Positions 8,645-16,683 are shown, numbered from the stretch's first letter. The stretch: DNA of 64,000 nucleotides from Neolewinella antarctica (GCF_011927835.1 NZ_JAATJH010000009.1:1-64000); one strand, 5' to 3'. Made by a program: numbers and translations. Notes: generated from the letters alone by a model not told the origin.

Positions 8645-9723
8645 TCAGCCCGACGAACGGGAACGTCCTGCGGGAAGACGGCGCGCACTTTCTGACGGAC
8701 GGGGAGCGCCGCTGGCCCGTGGTGGACGGTATTCCGTTTCTGCGGCCTGATGATGATTTGCGGTTAGCCGTAGTAGCGGATTTGGAAAACGGTAACGAAC
8801 GCGATGCTCTTTGCCGCTTACTGGCCGACCAGGATCGATTTAGCCCCACGCTGCCACCGGAACGGGCGGCAATCGAGCGCGTCATCGACAAAAAAGGCCT
8901 GAATTTACGCGAAGCGATGGCGCTGCTGAGCTACGGCCCGGTGGGGGATTATTTCGCCTACCGCTGGTGCTCCCCCACCTTTACCGGCGGCCTACACATG
9001 CTGGAACGGACGCCGGCGCACCAGGCGGTGGTGGAGGTGGCTTGCGGAATCGGCCACTTCTTGCGCGCGCTGGAACAGGCCGGTCGGGAGGTCGTCGGGG
9101 TCGATATCGTCTACTCCAAACTTTGGCTGGCGCGGCGTATCTTAGGCGTGAAGGGGCCACTTATTTGTGGTGACGTCGAGGCGGGGCCGGTAATAGGGAC
9201 TAGTCGTCCGACGACGGTTTTTTGTCACGATGCCTTCTACTTTTTTGAGTTCAAGGAAGCTGCGCTGACTCATTTACGGCAGATTGCGGCCGGTGGATCG
9301 GTCGCCGTCGGACACGTACACACGCGTACGAGCGCGCACGAAGCCGGGTTTGCTTTGGAGCGGGCGGCGTACGGAAAATTGACGGATGCTTTCGTGCGGG
9401 ACGATGCCGATTTTATGCTTGGCTGGTACGGAAAACGTGCGGTCGTTGGTGACCCGGCGTCGGTTGCGGTGGGTTGGATTGAGGGGGAAACGGAGCACCG
9501 GGCGATTGAATGGATAAAGAATAATGATTCGCTAAGGAAGAATCCACTGCTTCAGGAACGAAAAATTAGCTGGCCGAGCGCGGGTTGGCGGCAAGAATAT
9601 GAAGAAGATAGTCAGTGTCTGAATGGGGAATCACTGCCCGAATTAATTAATGCCGAGTGGCCTGCGGACGTGCTTACACGCTACCAAAAACGCTTACTCA
9701 TCAACCTCCCGGGCTCATGGTAA
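8629..9723 (+). CDS. SAM-dependent methyltransferase with N-terminal Trm112-like domain
   Basis: 364 residues. GTG at 8629 overlaps the preceding gene by 16 bp, which implies translational coupling. Residues 1-40 (YPLISPTNGNVLREDG then WPVVDGIPFLRP) look like a Trm112/YcaR-type small domain without its usual cysteines. A class I SAM-binding motif VVEVACGIGHFL is at about 134-145, with a motif II acidic residue in VVGVDIVYSKLWLARRI. The C-terminal 100 residues are family-specific and unrecognised. Likely methylates an intermediate of the cluster's product; the substrate cannot be deduced. Confidence 0.8.
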   Translation: MDYPLISPTNGNVLREDGAHFLTDGERRWPVVDGIPFLRPDDDLRLAVVADLENGNERDALCRLLADQDRFSPTLPPERAAIERVIDKKGLNLREAMALLSYGPVGDYFAYRWCSPTFTGGLHMLERTPAHQAVVEVACGIGHFLRALEQAGREVVGVDIVYSKLWLARRILGVKGPLICGDVEAGPVIGTSRPTTVFCHDAFYFFEFKEAALTHLRQIAAGGSVAVGHVHTRTSAHEAGFALERAAYGKLTDAFVRDDADFMLGWYGKRAVVGDPASVAVGWIEGETEHRAIEWIKNNDSLRKNPLLQERKISWPSAGWRQEYEEDSQCLNGESLPELINAEWPADVLTRYQKRLLINLPGSW

Positions 9724-10850
9724 AAACTACTCGTATCGGTATCGTCGGCCTCGGTTGGGTGGCACGGGATTACATGTTGCCGGCCATCGCGGCGGCGGGT
9801 GAGCGTGCTGAGTTGACGGCGGTGCTGAGTTTGCGGGAGGAAGATTTTGCCGACCTGCCCAACAGTGTGCGTTGCTTCAATAATCTAGATGAATTCTTAG
9901 CGGCCGATCTAGTAGACGCGGTTTACATCGCCACGCCAAATCACCTGCACCGGGAGCAAACGATCGCCTGCCTGGATGCAGGTCTACACGTCCTTTGCGA
10001 AAAGCCCTTGGCGCTGACGCCGGATGCCGTGTCAATCATGAAAGGAGCAGCGGAACGCAACCAACGTCTCCTCGTAACGGCCTACGACCAACGCCACCAC
10101 CCCGCCCACCGGGAGATGCGCAACATCATCAGAGCAGGAAAACTAGGTACCATCACCCAGGCCCGAATCGACTACGCCTGTTGGCTCCCCAAAGAATGGA
10201 GCGGCGATAACTGGCGCATCAACCGCAAAAAAGCCGGCGGCGGCGCCATTATCGACCTCGCCCCTCACGGACTGGACCTATTAGAGTGGCTACTGGAAGA
10301 CCCCATCGCCGAAGTCCACTGCTTCCAACAAAGCCTCGTCCAAAACTACTCCGTCGATGATGGCGGCGTCCTGAGCATCCGCTTCGAAAGCGGCACCCTC
10401 GCCGCCCAAACCGTCGGCTACAACCGCCCGGAAACCCTGCCCCGCCGCAAACTAGAAATCATCGGTACCCAGGGAATGCTCACCGCCGAAAACACCATGG
10501 GCCAGGACGCCGGTGGCCAACTGACCTTCACCGACGCGGAAACCGGCACTACCGAAAACATCCCCTTCGACGCAAAAACCGGCCCCTTCACCCACCAACT
10601 CACCAACTTCCTCGACCGCATCCACCAAGCCCCGACCGACAACACCGAACTGGAAGCTACCCTCCGCCAAGTTAATCTCCTGCACCGGGCCTTACGCATC
10701 AGCCAACCTCCCGCCCCAAAATCACTCATCGCCAGCAGACCTACTCACCAGGTAGAACGCCCCTCAGCTTCCGACTCCCACCCACGGTACGATCCCTACG
10801 CCGTGCTGGAATCCTTCGCTAACATCGATGTCTACGGGAGTAAAGAATAA
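9717..10850 (+). CDS. Gfo/Idh/MocA-family oxidoreductase
   Basis: 377 residues. The ATG at 9717 overlaps the methyltransferase stop by 7 bp. The NAD(P)-binding GLGWVA is at 11-16 and the family signature CEKPLAL at 94-100; the C-terminal alpha/beta domain includes GGGAIIDLAPHGLDLLEWL, whose DLAPHG resembles the catalytic D-x3-H of inositol dehydrogenases. Family members oxidise or reduce sugars and cyclitols, so oxidation of an inositol ring or of a hexosamine is a reasonable inference in this cluster. The last 50 residues (after LLHRALRIS) are proline-rich and look like a species-specific tail. Confidence 0.88.
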   Translation: MVKTTRIGIVGLGWVARDYMLPAIAAAGERAELTAVLSLREEDFADLPNSVRCFNNLDEFLAADLVDAVYIATPNHLHREQTIACLDAGLHVLCEKPLALTPDAVSIMKGAAERNQRLLVTAYDQRHHPAHREMRNIIRAGKLGTITQARIDYACWLPKEWSGDNWRINRKKAGGGAIIDLAPHGLDLLEWLLEDPIAEVHCFQQSLVQNYSVDDGGVLSIRFESGTLAAQTVGYNRPETLPRRKLEIIGTQGMLTAENTMGQDAGGQLTFTDAETGTTENIPFDAKTGPFTHQLTNFLDRIHQAPTDNTELEATLRQVNLLHRALRISQPPAPKSLIASRPTHQVERPSASDSHPRYDPYAVLESFANIDVYGSKE

Positions 10851-10856
10851 AGAGCA

Positions 10857-10927
10857 TAGAGTAAAGACGTAAGACTACAGACCAAAGACTTTAGACCACA
10901 GACCTTAGACCAAAAACCCCAGACCAA
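10857..10927. repeat. Degenerate AGACC-type heptamer/octamer repeat
   Basis: Roughly eight imperfect units of the type AGACCANAGAC fill the whole gap between the oxidoreductase stop and the MBL gene start at 10930. The reverse complement resembles the GGTCTGT heptamers at 61681-61706. Confidence 0.7.
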
Positions 10928-10929
10928 TT

Positions 10930-11787
10930 ATGCTAACCCACTACGCCTGCACCCACTGCGGAGGCTGGATCCTCTGGTTCGACACCCGCGAGCCCATCGC
11001 CTGCCCGAACTGCACGGACGTCCGCAACGCCCTGCCCGAGGAAGACTTCACCTACCTCCGCATCGACGCGGCCGAGGGGAAATACCGTACGGAATGGCGC
11101 GAAACCCTGCCCGGTCTTTGGGAGTTCTGGACCGTCCCGCAGTTAGGTCTCGGCAGTCACGGATGGCTAATCATCCGGGAGGAGGGCAACATTGCTTTCG
11201 AAGCAGCTCCCTACTACGACGAGGCGAGTAAGCAAAAGATCCAGGAACTCGGCGGCATCCAGATTCTCGGCGCGAGCCACCCCCACGGCTACGGAGCCCT
11301 CTGGCAATTGCAGGAGCAGCACCAACCGGAAGAACTGATTATCCACCGCGATGACCTGGTCCATACCAAAGCATTTAAAGTCAATCGCCCAATCGACGAT
11401 GTCCACCGCCTCGACGACCAACGGGAAATGCGCCGACTAGGCGGTCACTACGAAGGTCAAACGGCGCTCTACGATGGCGAGTACAAAATCCTGTTCCTGG
11501 GCGATGCCCTCAAGATCGACTTCGGCCCGGACGGCGTGACGCCCGTCGCGCTGAGTTGCCACAAAGGCTACCACTACGCCATCCCCCTTACGCGGGACGA
11601 GTTGCTTCACTACCGCGATGTATTCGGCCGCTACGATTTCGAGCACGTTTGTACGCCGTTCGAATTCGGTCGCGGAATCGGCTGTCACGAAGCCGTCGCG
11701 CTGGTTAATTATTTACTGGATACGGACATCCACACCGGCCCCGTCCCCCTCAAACTCCTTTTGGAACATGCCGCAACCTCTGCTTAA
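10930..11787 (+). CDS. MBL-fold protein with N-terminal zinc ribbon
   Basis: 285 residues. A four-cysteine zinc ribbon (C7-x2-C10, C25-x2-C28) precedes a metallo-beta-lactamase-like region. In place of the usual HxHxDH it reads SHPHGYGAL (H117, H119), followed later by GGHYEGQ and LGDALK. The second half of the metal site is therefore altered, so activity may differ from hydrolysis. The gene lies inside the cluster and overlaps the YcaO start by 20 bp, which ties the two products together. Possible roles are removing a leaving group from the YcaO product or redox/sulfur handling through the ribbon; both are speculation. Confidence 0.75.
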   Translation: MLTHYACTHCGGWILWFDTREPIACPNCTDVRNALPEEDFTYLRIDAAEGKYRTEWRETLPGLWEFWTVPQLGLGSHGWLIIREEGNIAFEAAPYYDEASKQKIQELGGIQILGASHPHGYGALWQLQEQHQPEELIIHRDDLVHTKAFKVNRPIDDVHRLDDQREMRRLGGHYEGQTALYDGEYKILFLGDALKIDFGPDGVTPVALSCHKGYHYAIPLTRDELLHYRDVFGRYDFEHVCTPFEFGRGIGCHEAVALVNYLLDTDIHTGPVPLKLLLEHAATSA

Positions 11788-13324
11788 AATTGCTACGGAA
11801 AAGTACCGTAAAAGCCTTCCTTCCGGCACCCTTCAGGAATTCCGCATCGACCCCGTCGACTACCTCGGCGTGCCCATCGTAAACGTTGATTTCTGGGCGG
11901 AAGACGGCCTCGTCTCCAACGGCATTGGCTACGGCCGGACGCCCGAGGCCGCGCAGCTGGGTGCTTACGGCGAGTTGTGTGAGGAACGGCACACCATTGC
12001 TGGCTTCGCGGAATTACCCCAGGAAACGGGCAGCTACCGCTCGCTGGTGGAGAAGTACGGTACCGAAAAAGTTATCGATCCACTGACGCTCGTGCTGGAA
12101 GCCGGCTCGCCGTATGATGAAGATTACGAACTACAATGGGTGCCGATTCGACGCTACGCCGACGGCCTCGAATGCTGGGTACCGGCGGAGTTTGTCGCTT
12201 GCTCAAACGGCCAGGTAGATTATCCGAACCGACTGACTACGGCCATTCGCAACGGCAGCGGGGCGGGGGATACGGAGACGCGGGCGTTGCTGCACGGTAC
12301 GCTCGAATTATTACAACGGGACGGCAACGTAGATTGCTTTCGGGCGCTGGACCGGGGCTTGGTGATCGATCCGGAAACGCTCCCGCAGGATTGTAAAGAT
12401 TTAATTGCGGAACTAGCCGAAAAAGGCCTCCACGTCACCTGCAAGCTCGCTCGCGTCACCTGCGGCTGCGTGAGTGTTTATGCCGTCGGGGATGACCGGA
12501 CGGACGATGATTTTCCCCTCAGCGTCACGGCCACCGGCGAGGGCGCGGACACGGATTACCGCACCGCGCTGCTCAAGGCCATCACGGAATGCGCGAGTAG
12601 CCACGGGCGGAAACGGTTCAATAATATCGACTGGCCTGAAGTGGAAGGTGTCGTTCCGGAAGGGTTTCGGGAGCGTATTCTCGGGGACATCGATTTAGCG
12701 AAAGAAGAGGCGCGGGCGCTGGATGCCATGGTGGTTTGGCTGAGCGGTAGCCGCGCGGAACTCCGGGCTAAGTTGGCGGATAATGTCTTTCTGGAACGGG
12801 AGATTATCGATTGCCGAACTTTACCCGCAAATAGATTTGATACGCTGGAAGAGCAATGGTTTTTCGTTTTAGAACAGTTGGCGGCGGAAGGGTTGACACC
12901 TTACGTTTTCCGGTCCGGGACGACCGGGGGGCACTGCCACGTTGTGAAAATGATCGTGCCCGGCATTGAGCAGGAGCTGGGTAGTTATCACCGGTTGGGG
13001 GAGCGGGGTGTTCGGCGGTTGCTGGAACGGGAAGATGTTGAGTTGATTAGTCGCCAAGACGGTCCGGGACGTAAAAGAGTCCTCCTCACCGAAGCTGCCG
13101 AAATACGTCTGGGCGGTTCTTGCTGGCTCGAAACCGATCGGCTGGATAAACTCATCGAACCTGTTTACGCGCTTTACCGGGAGCCTTCGGCCCACGCCGC
13201 CCGCTACGCTATCGATCAGCAGCGGTTGGGTTACACCTCTGATGAACTTGCTGGTCATTCCGCTTCGCTTCATGACCATCAAGATACATCCGAGGAGAAC
13301 CCAACCTCTAATCATTCTCATTAA
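11768..13324 (+). CDS. YcaO-family ATP-dependent enzyme
   Basis: 518 residues. YcaO proteins use ATP to activate amide oxygens, making azolines, thioamides or amidines. Recognisable family elements are QLGAYGELCEERH (about 63-75) with nucleotide/metal-binding glutamates, ALLHGTLELLQRDG near 175, and ALLKAITECASSHG near 260. There is no C-terminal PxPxP tail and no adjacent TfuA, E1-like partner or evident precursor peptide, so this is not a standard azole RiPP enzyme. The last 30 residues (from about L488 on, rich in H, S and D) are encoded by a 73-bp palindromic repeat whose inverted copy lies 33 bp downstream, so this tail may be dispensable. The start is set by ATG at 11768; the open frame upstream is out of family. 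Confidence 0.85.
   Translation: MPQPLLKIATEKYRKSLPSGTLQEFRIDPVDYLGVPIVNVDFWAEDGLVSNGIGYGRTPEAAQLGAYGELCEERHTIAGFAELPQETGSYRSLVEKYGTEKVIDPLTLVLEAGSPYDEDYELQWVPIRRYADGLECWVPAEFVACSNGQVDYPNRLTTAIRNGSGAGDTETRALLHGTLELLQRDGNVDCFRALDRGLVIDPETLPQDCKDLIAELAEKGLHVTCKLARVTCGCVSVYAVGDDRTDDDFPLSVTATGEGADTDYRTALLKAITECASSHGRKRFNNIDWPEVEGVVPEGFRERILGDIDLAKEEARALDAMVVWLSGSRAELRAKLADNVFLEREIIDCRTLPANRFDTLEEQWFFVLEQLAAEGLTPYVFRSGTTGGHCHVVKMIVPGIEQELGSYHRLGERGVRRLLEREDVELISRQDGPGRKRVLLTEAAEIRLGGSCWLETDRLDKLIEPVYALYREPSAHAARYAIDQQRLGYTSDELAGHSASLHDHQDTSEENPTSNHSH
13229..13301 (+). repeat. 73-bp palindromic repeat inside the YcaO 3' end
   Basis: Starts GGTTACACCTCTGATGAAC and ends CATCCGAGGAGAACC, with an inner hairpin made of CTTGCTGGTCAT and ATGACCATCAAG around a CGCTTCGCTT loop. 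It is read through in frame as the C-terminus of the YcaO protein. It is homologous in inverted orientation to 13335-13407. Confidence 0.85.
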
Positions 13325-13334
13325 TCTTAGCTGT

Positions 13335-13407
13335 GGTTCTCCTCAGACGTATCTTTTTATTTGCGTAGCGCAGCGAAACAAATAAAAAGTTCGTCGGAGG
13401 TGTAACC
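13335..13407 (-). repeat. Inverted second copy of the 73-bp palindrome, terminator-like
   Basis: Same length and same outer ends as 13229-13301 but in opposite orientation. Its inner stem is CTTTTTATTTG (13353-13363) paired with CAAATAAAAAG (13379-13389). The two copies together could form a giant hairpin at the end of the YcaO gene. The inner AT-rich stem could act as a terminator or partial attenuator before the TIM-barrel gene. Confidence 0.8.
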
Positions 13408-13427
13408 TCGGCGGCCCAACCAAGGAA

Positions 13428-14318
13428 ATGCATCAACTCCGCTACGCCTACAATACCAACGGCTGCGCCCACCACCGCCTCCCCGACGCCCTCCGCCTCA
13501 TCAGCGAAGCCGGCTACGACGGCGTAGCCCTCACCCTCGACTGGCACCACCTCGACCCCACGGCACCGGACTGGCAAGAACGAACGGCAGAAGTCAAAAA
13601 GCTACTTGATCGGTACGGACTAGCTTCCGTCATAGAAACCGGGGCGCGGTATCTACTCGACCCAGCCCAAAAGCACGAACCCACCCTGGTGTCCACCACG
13701 GCGGAGGGCCGAGCCGGGCGGGTTAGTTTTCTAAAACGCGCCATCGACGTCGGACGGATTCTGGGTAGCGAAACGGTATCTTTTTGGGCCGGCATTTCTG
13801 ACAGTACTTTATCTCCTGCGACGCGTAAGCTAGTCCCGCACTCAGTCGGGACGACCACGCAAAACTACCTGACTGAAGGACTAAACGAAGTCATCGCCCA
13901 CGCCACCAAAGTAGGCCAGGACATCAGCTTCGAACCGGAACCCGGCATGGCCATCGAAACCAACGCGGACTACGAAAACCTACTCGCCACACTAGAAAAC
14001 CCGGACAAATTAAACCTAGCCCTCGACCTCGGCCACGTCTGGGTAACCGGCGAAGGCGATCCCGCGGCGGCCATCCGAACGTACGCCGACCGGCTCGGAA
14101 CCATCAGCATCGAAGGCATGAACAGAGGCGTGCATTTGCACTTGCCACTAGACCAGGGCGACATGGAAATCCCCCCACTGATTGAAGCATTGCAAGCCAT
14201 AAAATTCAACCGCCTCGTCTGCGTAGAACTCAGCCGCGAAAGCCCTCGCGCTCACCTGGCGATCCCCGAATCGATCCGAATTCTGCAAGCAATCGAAGCT
14301 ACCACCCCAAAAGACTAA
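13428..14318 (+). CDS. Xylose-isomerase-like TIM-barrel protein (sugar phosphate isomerase/epimerase family)
   Basis: 296 residues. Putative metal ligands follow the family order: E in SFEPEPG (about 167), D in LALDLGHVW (about 201), H in HLHLPLDQGD and E in VCVELSRES near 265. Relatives include 2-keto-myo-inositol (inosose) isomerase and EboE-like proteins, which fits a cyclitol pathway. Residues about 127-142 (SPATRKLVPHSVGTTT) are encoded by a dispersed palindromic repeat (13818-13852), so this loop is probably an insertion relative to homologues. The start ATG at 13428 follows the palindrome by 20 bp. Confidence 0.85.
   Translation: MHQLRYAYNTNGCAHHRLPDALRLISEAGYDGVALTLDWHHLDPTAPDWQERTAEVKKLLDRYGLASVIETGARYLLDPAQKHEPTLVSTTAEGRAGRVSFLKRAIDVGRILGSETVSFWAGISDSTLSPATRKLVPHSVGTTTQNYLTEGLNEVIAHATKVGQDISFEPEPGMAIETNADYENLLATLENPDKLNLALDLGHVWVTGEGDPAAAIRTYADRLGTISIEGMNRGVHLHLPLDQGDMEIPPLIEALQAIKFNRLVCVELSRESPRAHLAIPESIRILQAIEATTPKD
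13818..13852. repeat. Dispersed palindromic element inside the TIM-barrel gene
   Basis: Shares GCGACGCGTAAGCTAGTCCC and the inverted GTCGGG with the intergenic copy at 1864-1910. It is translated in frame. Confidence 0.75.
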
Positions 14319-14336
14319 CCGACCACAAGACTAACC

Positions 14337-15632
14337 ATGCGCATCTGTTTCATCTCCCGCCGCTACTTCCCCGCCGTCTCCGGCATGAGCGTTTACGCCC
14401 GTAACCTGACGCACGCCCTGGCCGACCGGGGCCACGAGGTCGTCATGATCAGCCAGTACCGCGAGGACCCGACCGGCGTCGAAATCTACGGCGGCGGCCC
14501 GCCCCCGAACGAACCCTGGATGGAAGTGCACGGCCTGCGCAGCGTCGGCGAAGAACTCGGCGCGGAAAACCCGCCGGCGGATTTCGAACGGGACCTGCGC
14601 GAAATGGCTGACCTGGCCGTGAAATTGCACGCGGAAAAACCGTTCGACGTCGTCCACGCACAGTATGCTTACCCCACCGGACTGGCGGCGCTCGAAGTCA
14701 GTCGGCGGCTCGGCATTCCGAACGTCGTCAGCATTCAGGGCGGCGACGGGCACTGGGTCGGCGGCTGCTGCACGACGCACCAGCGGGCAATGGACGCGGT
14801 GCTGAACCACGCTATGGGGCTGGCGATCGGCTGCGATAGTTTCCGCGCTGAAGTAGTGGAAAACCATGGAACAGACCCAAATAGATTTACGATTGTGCCC
14901 GGCGCGACGAATGTTGATCAGTTCACGCCTCAGCAAGAAAAGCATTCGGATCTAGCCGCCGCCGTTGCTGAAATTGGTCAACTAGGTGAACCCGTGCGAC
15001 TGCTCTACCACGGACGAGTAGACAAGCGAAAAGGAAGCCTGGACTTCATTTACTGCGGCGCACGATTGCTAAAAGAAGGTCGCAACGTAGAAATGATCGT
15101 GAGCGGAATCGGTCCGGATTTTGTCGAAACACGGGAACTGGCCGAAGAACTCGGGGTGATCGACAAGACCCATTTTCCCGGGGAGGCGGCCTACGACGAG
15201 GCGCACTTACGCTATCACGACGGGGATATTTTCCTGAGCCCGACTTACGCGGAAGGCTTTTCCAACACCATTCTGGAAGCGATGGCCAGCGGCTTGCCGA
15301 TCGTGAGTACGAAGACGGTCGGGGTGGTCGACTGTCTGCGTGATGGGGAGAACGGTTTGCTCGTCGAACCAGGCGATCTGGACGCTTTGACGGCAGCCAC
15401 GCGGCGTTTGCTGGATGATGAAACCTTGCGCACCAAGCTGGCCCGGGCGGCTTATCAGGAAGTACAAGAGAAGTATTCCTGGCCAGTTGTGGGGGAGCAA
15501 ATTGAAGGACTTTACGAGCGTTTGCAAGGTCAAAAAGTTGATACTTCCTGGACAAAGATCATTCAAGCCAACGAAGTAGTGGAAGACGCCGACCTCAGTT
15601 GCCGCTTCCGTACGCAACCGCATTTGCTATGA
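14337..15632 (+). CDS. GT4-family glycosyltransferase (MshA/BshA-like fold)
   Basis: 431 residues, GT-B fold. The N-terminal domain starts RICFISRRYFPAVSGMSVYA with a donor/acceptor loop GGDGHWVGGCC. The C-terminal domain has LLYHGRVDKRKGSLDFI and the E-x7-E motif (EGFSNTILEAMASGLPIVST). Relatives transfer GlcNAc from UDP-GlcNAc to inositol 3-phosphate (MshA) or malate (BshA). With inositol-3-phosphate synthase and a PIG-L deacetylase in the same cluster, an inositol-containing pseudodisaccharide is a good guess. The stop overlaps the next start as ATGA. Confidence 0.88.
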   Translation: MRICFISRRYFPAVSGMSVYARNLTHALADRGHEVVMISQYREDPTGVEIYGGGPPPNEPWMEVHGLRSVGEELGAENPPADFERDLREMADLAVKLHAEKPFDVVHAQYAYPTGLAALEVSRRLGIPNVVSIQGGDGHWVGGCCTTHQRAMDAVLNHAMGLAIGCDSFRAEVVENHGTDPNRFTIVPGATNVDQFTPQQEKHSDLAAAVAEIGQLGEPVRLLYHGRVDKRKGSLDFIYCGARLLKEGRNVEMIVSGIGPDFVETRELAEELGVIDKTHFPGEAAYDEAHLRYHDGDIFLSPTYAEGFSNTILEAMASGLPIVSTKTVGVVDCLRDGENGLLVEPGDLDALTAATRRLLDDETLRTKLARAAYQEVQEKYSWPVVGEQIEGLYERLQGQKVDTSWTKIIQANEVVEDADLSCRFRTQPHLL

Positions 15633-16354
15633 TTTTAGCTTTAAGTCCGCACCTCGACGACGCGGTTTTTTCCGTGGGCGGCTACCTGCATCAACAAGTT
15701 TTGGCGCCCCGACAAAGTACGGAACTAGCTCACGCGCCGCGGTCGCGGGTGCAATGTGTAACCGTTTTCACGAGCAGTGTTTTAGGACCGACCGGTTTCG
15801 CGCTGGCTTGCCAACTGGATAAAGGATTGGCCCCGGAAGTAGATTATATGGACTTACGGCGCGCGGAAGACCGGGCGGCTTGTGAGCACCTCGGCGTTGG
15901 TTGGGAACATCTGGATTTTCGCGAAGCTCCGCACCGGGGTTACGACTCCGCTCCGGCCCTGTTTACAGGTATTCGGGCTACGGACGATCTAGATACGGAC
16001 CGGTTATTAACTGAACTACGCGAGCGTATCGAACGACTGAAGCCAAACGAAGTACTGTACCCCTTCGGTGCCGGTAACCACGTGGATCATTTACAACTGA
16101 TTGCCGCCGTAGAAACACTAAAACCCGCTTTCCCGGGCGTACGCTTTCGTCAGTACTACGATATGCCCTACGCTCGGAATTTTTCGGAGCGGTACCCGGA
16201 ACTGGGGCGTGAAGTGGCTGGCATTGAATTGGCGGACGATGTTTTTTCGAGGAAAGTGGCCGCCTGTAACCAGTACACCACGCAAGTCGCCTTCCAATTC
16301 GGCGGGCAAGAGCGGATTGCGGAAGTGCTGGGCCAGTTAGAGTTTTTGCGTTGA
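15629..16354 (+). CDS. PIG-L-family deacetylase (MshB/BshB-like)
   Basis: 241 residues, start coupled to the glycosyltransferase stop (ATGA). The zinc motif is SPHLDDAVFSVGG near residues 6-18 (PHPDDE in most relatives, with the last acid replaced by A), and the second histidine site is GNHVDHLQL near 150. The family removes acetyl groups from GlcNAc moieties of small glycosides, which fits the preceding glycosyltransferase. Residues about 26-42 (APRQSTELAHAPRSRVQ) are encoded by a dispersed palindromic repeat (15703-15752), giving an extra loop. Last gene of the cluster. Confidence 0.88.
   Translation: MILALSPHLDDAVFSVGGYLHQQVLAPRQSTELAHAPRSRVQCVTVFTSSVLGPTGFALACQLDKGLAPEVDYMDLRRAEDRAACEHLGVGWEHLDFREAPHRGYDSAPALFTGIRATDDLDTDRLLTELRERIERLKPNEVLYPFGAGNHVDHLQLIAAVETLKPAFPGVRFRQYYDMPYARNFSERYPELGREVAGIELADDVFSRKVAACNQYTTQVAFQFGGQERIAEVLGQLEFLR
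15703..15752. repeat. Dispersed CGGGTGCC-family element (long variant) inside the PIG-L gene
   Basis: Begins GGCGCCCCGACAAAGTACGG and ends GCGGTCGCGGGTGC. It combines the palindromic core of the long variant with the short-variant end, and it is read through without breaking the frame. Confidence 0.8.
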
Positions 16355-16465
16355 AGCAATGGACCGATAACTCAAAGAGAGACCACGCAGCAATCCGTAG
16401 CCCTAAAGTGAACGTAACGAGCGCTCTTCGCTTTGTACTTACTAAGTGGTCTAACCAAACATATT

Positions 16466-16535
16466 TAACCACATAGTGCACAAAGGTCACACAGGGCAGC
16501 TCTTCTTTGTGTGCTCCGTATCCTTTGTGGTAAAG
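16466..16535. repeat. Palindromic repeat in the 16355-16683 gap
   Basis: An imperfect inverted repeat with arms ACCACATAGTGCACAAAGG and CCTTTGTGGT and a centre GCAGCTCTTCTTTGTGTGC. The centre is closely related to 46055-46105 (CACAAAGAAGAGCTACCC). The rest of the gap holds only the repeat at 16600-16680; I see no gene. Confidence 0.65.
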
Positions 16536-16599
16536 AAAAAATACTACGTAAGGTTAGTCGCCAAGTTTAAAAAAAGCTATGGCTGAACCGAAGTGTGGA

Positions 16600-16680
16600 C
16601 TCCTAAAAGGCGAAGCCGTCTAACCGGCAAAGCCGACTAAAAGCGCGCAGCGCATCTAAAAAGGGCGCAGCCCGTCTAAC
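16600..16680. repeat. GCAGCCNNTCTAA-type repeat at the right edge of the cluster
   Basis: Several imperfect units ending in TCTAA (16619, 16655, 16675). Positions 16619-16660 match the repeat at 6266-6306 on the other side of the cluster. It ends 4 bp before the ligase start. Confidence 0.6.
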
Positions 16681-16683
16681 ACC

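Noticed and set aside
11618-11767. Longer N-terminus for the YcaO protein
   Set aside because: The upstream extension lies within the MBL gene in another frame and is basic and serine-rich; ATG at 11768 begins family-like sequence.
6420-16354. Mycothiol or bacillithiol pathway
   Set aside because: Ino1, GT4 and PIG-L fit partly, but no cysteine ligase (MshC/BshC) or MshD is present, and YcaO, MBL and Gfo/Idh are not part of those pathways.
6420-16354. ebo-type operon
   Set aside because: The TIM barrel resembles EboE and the HD-like protein could vaguely resemble EboA, but no UbiA, TatD-like or 3-dehydroquinate-synthase-like gene is present.
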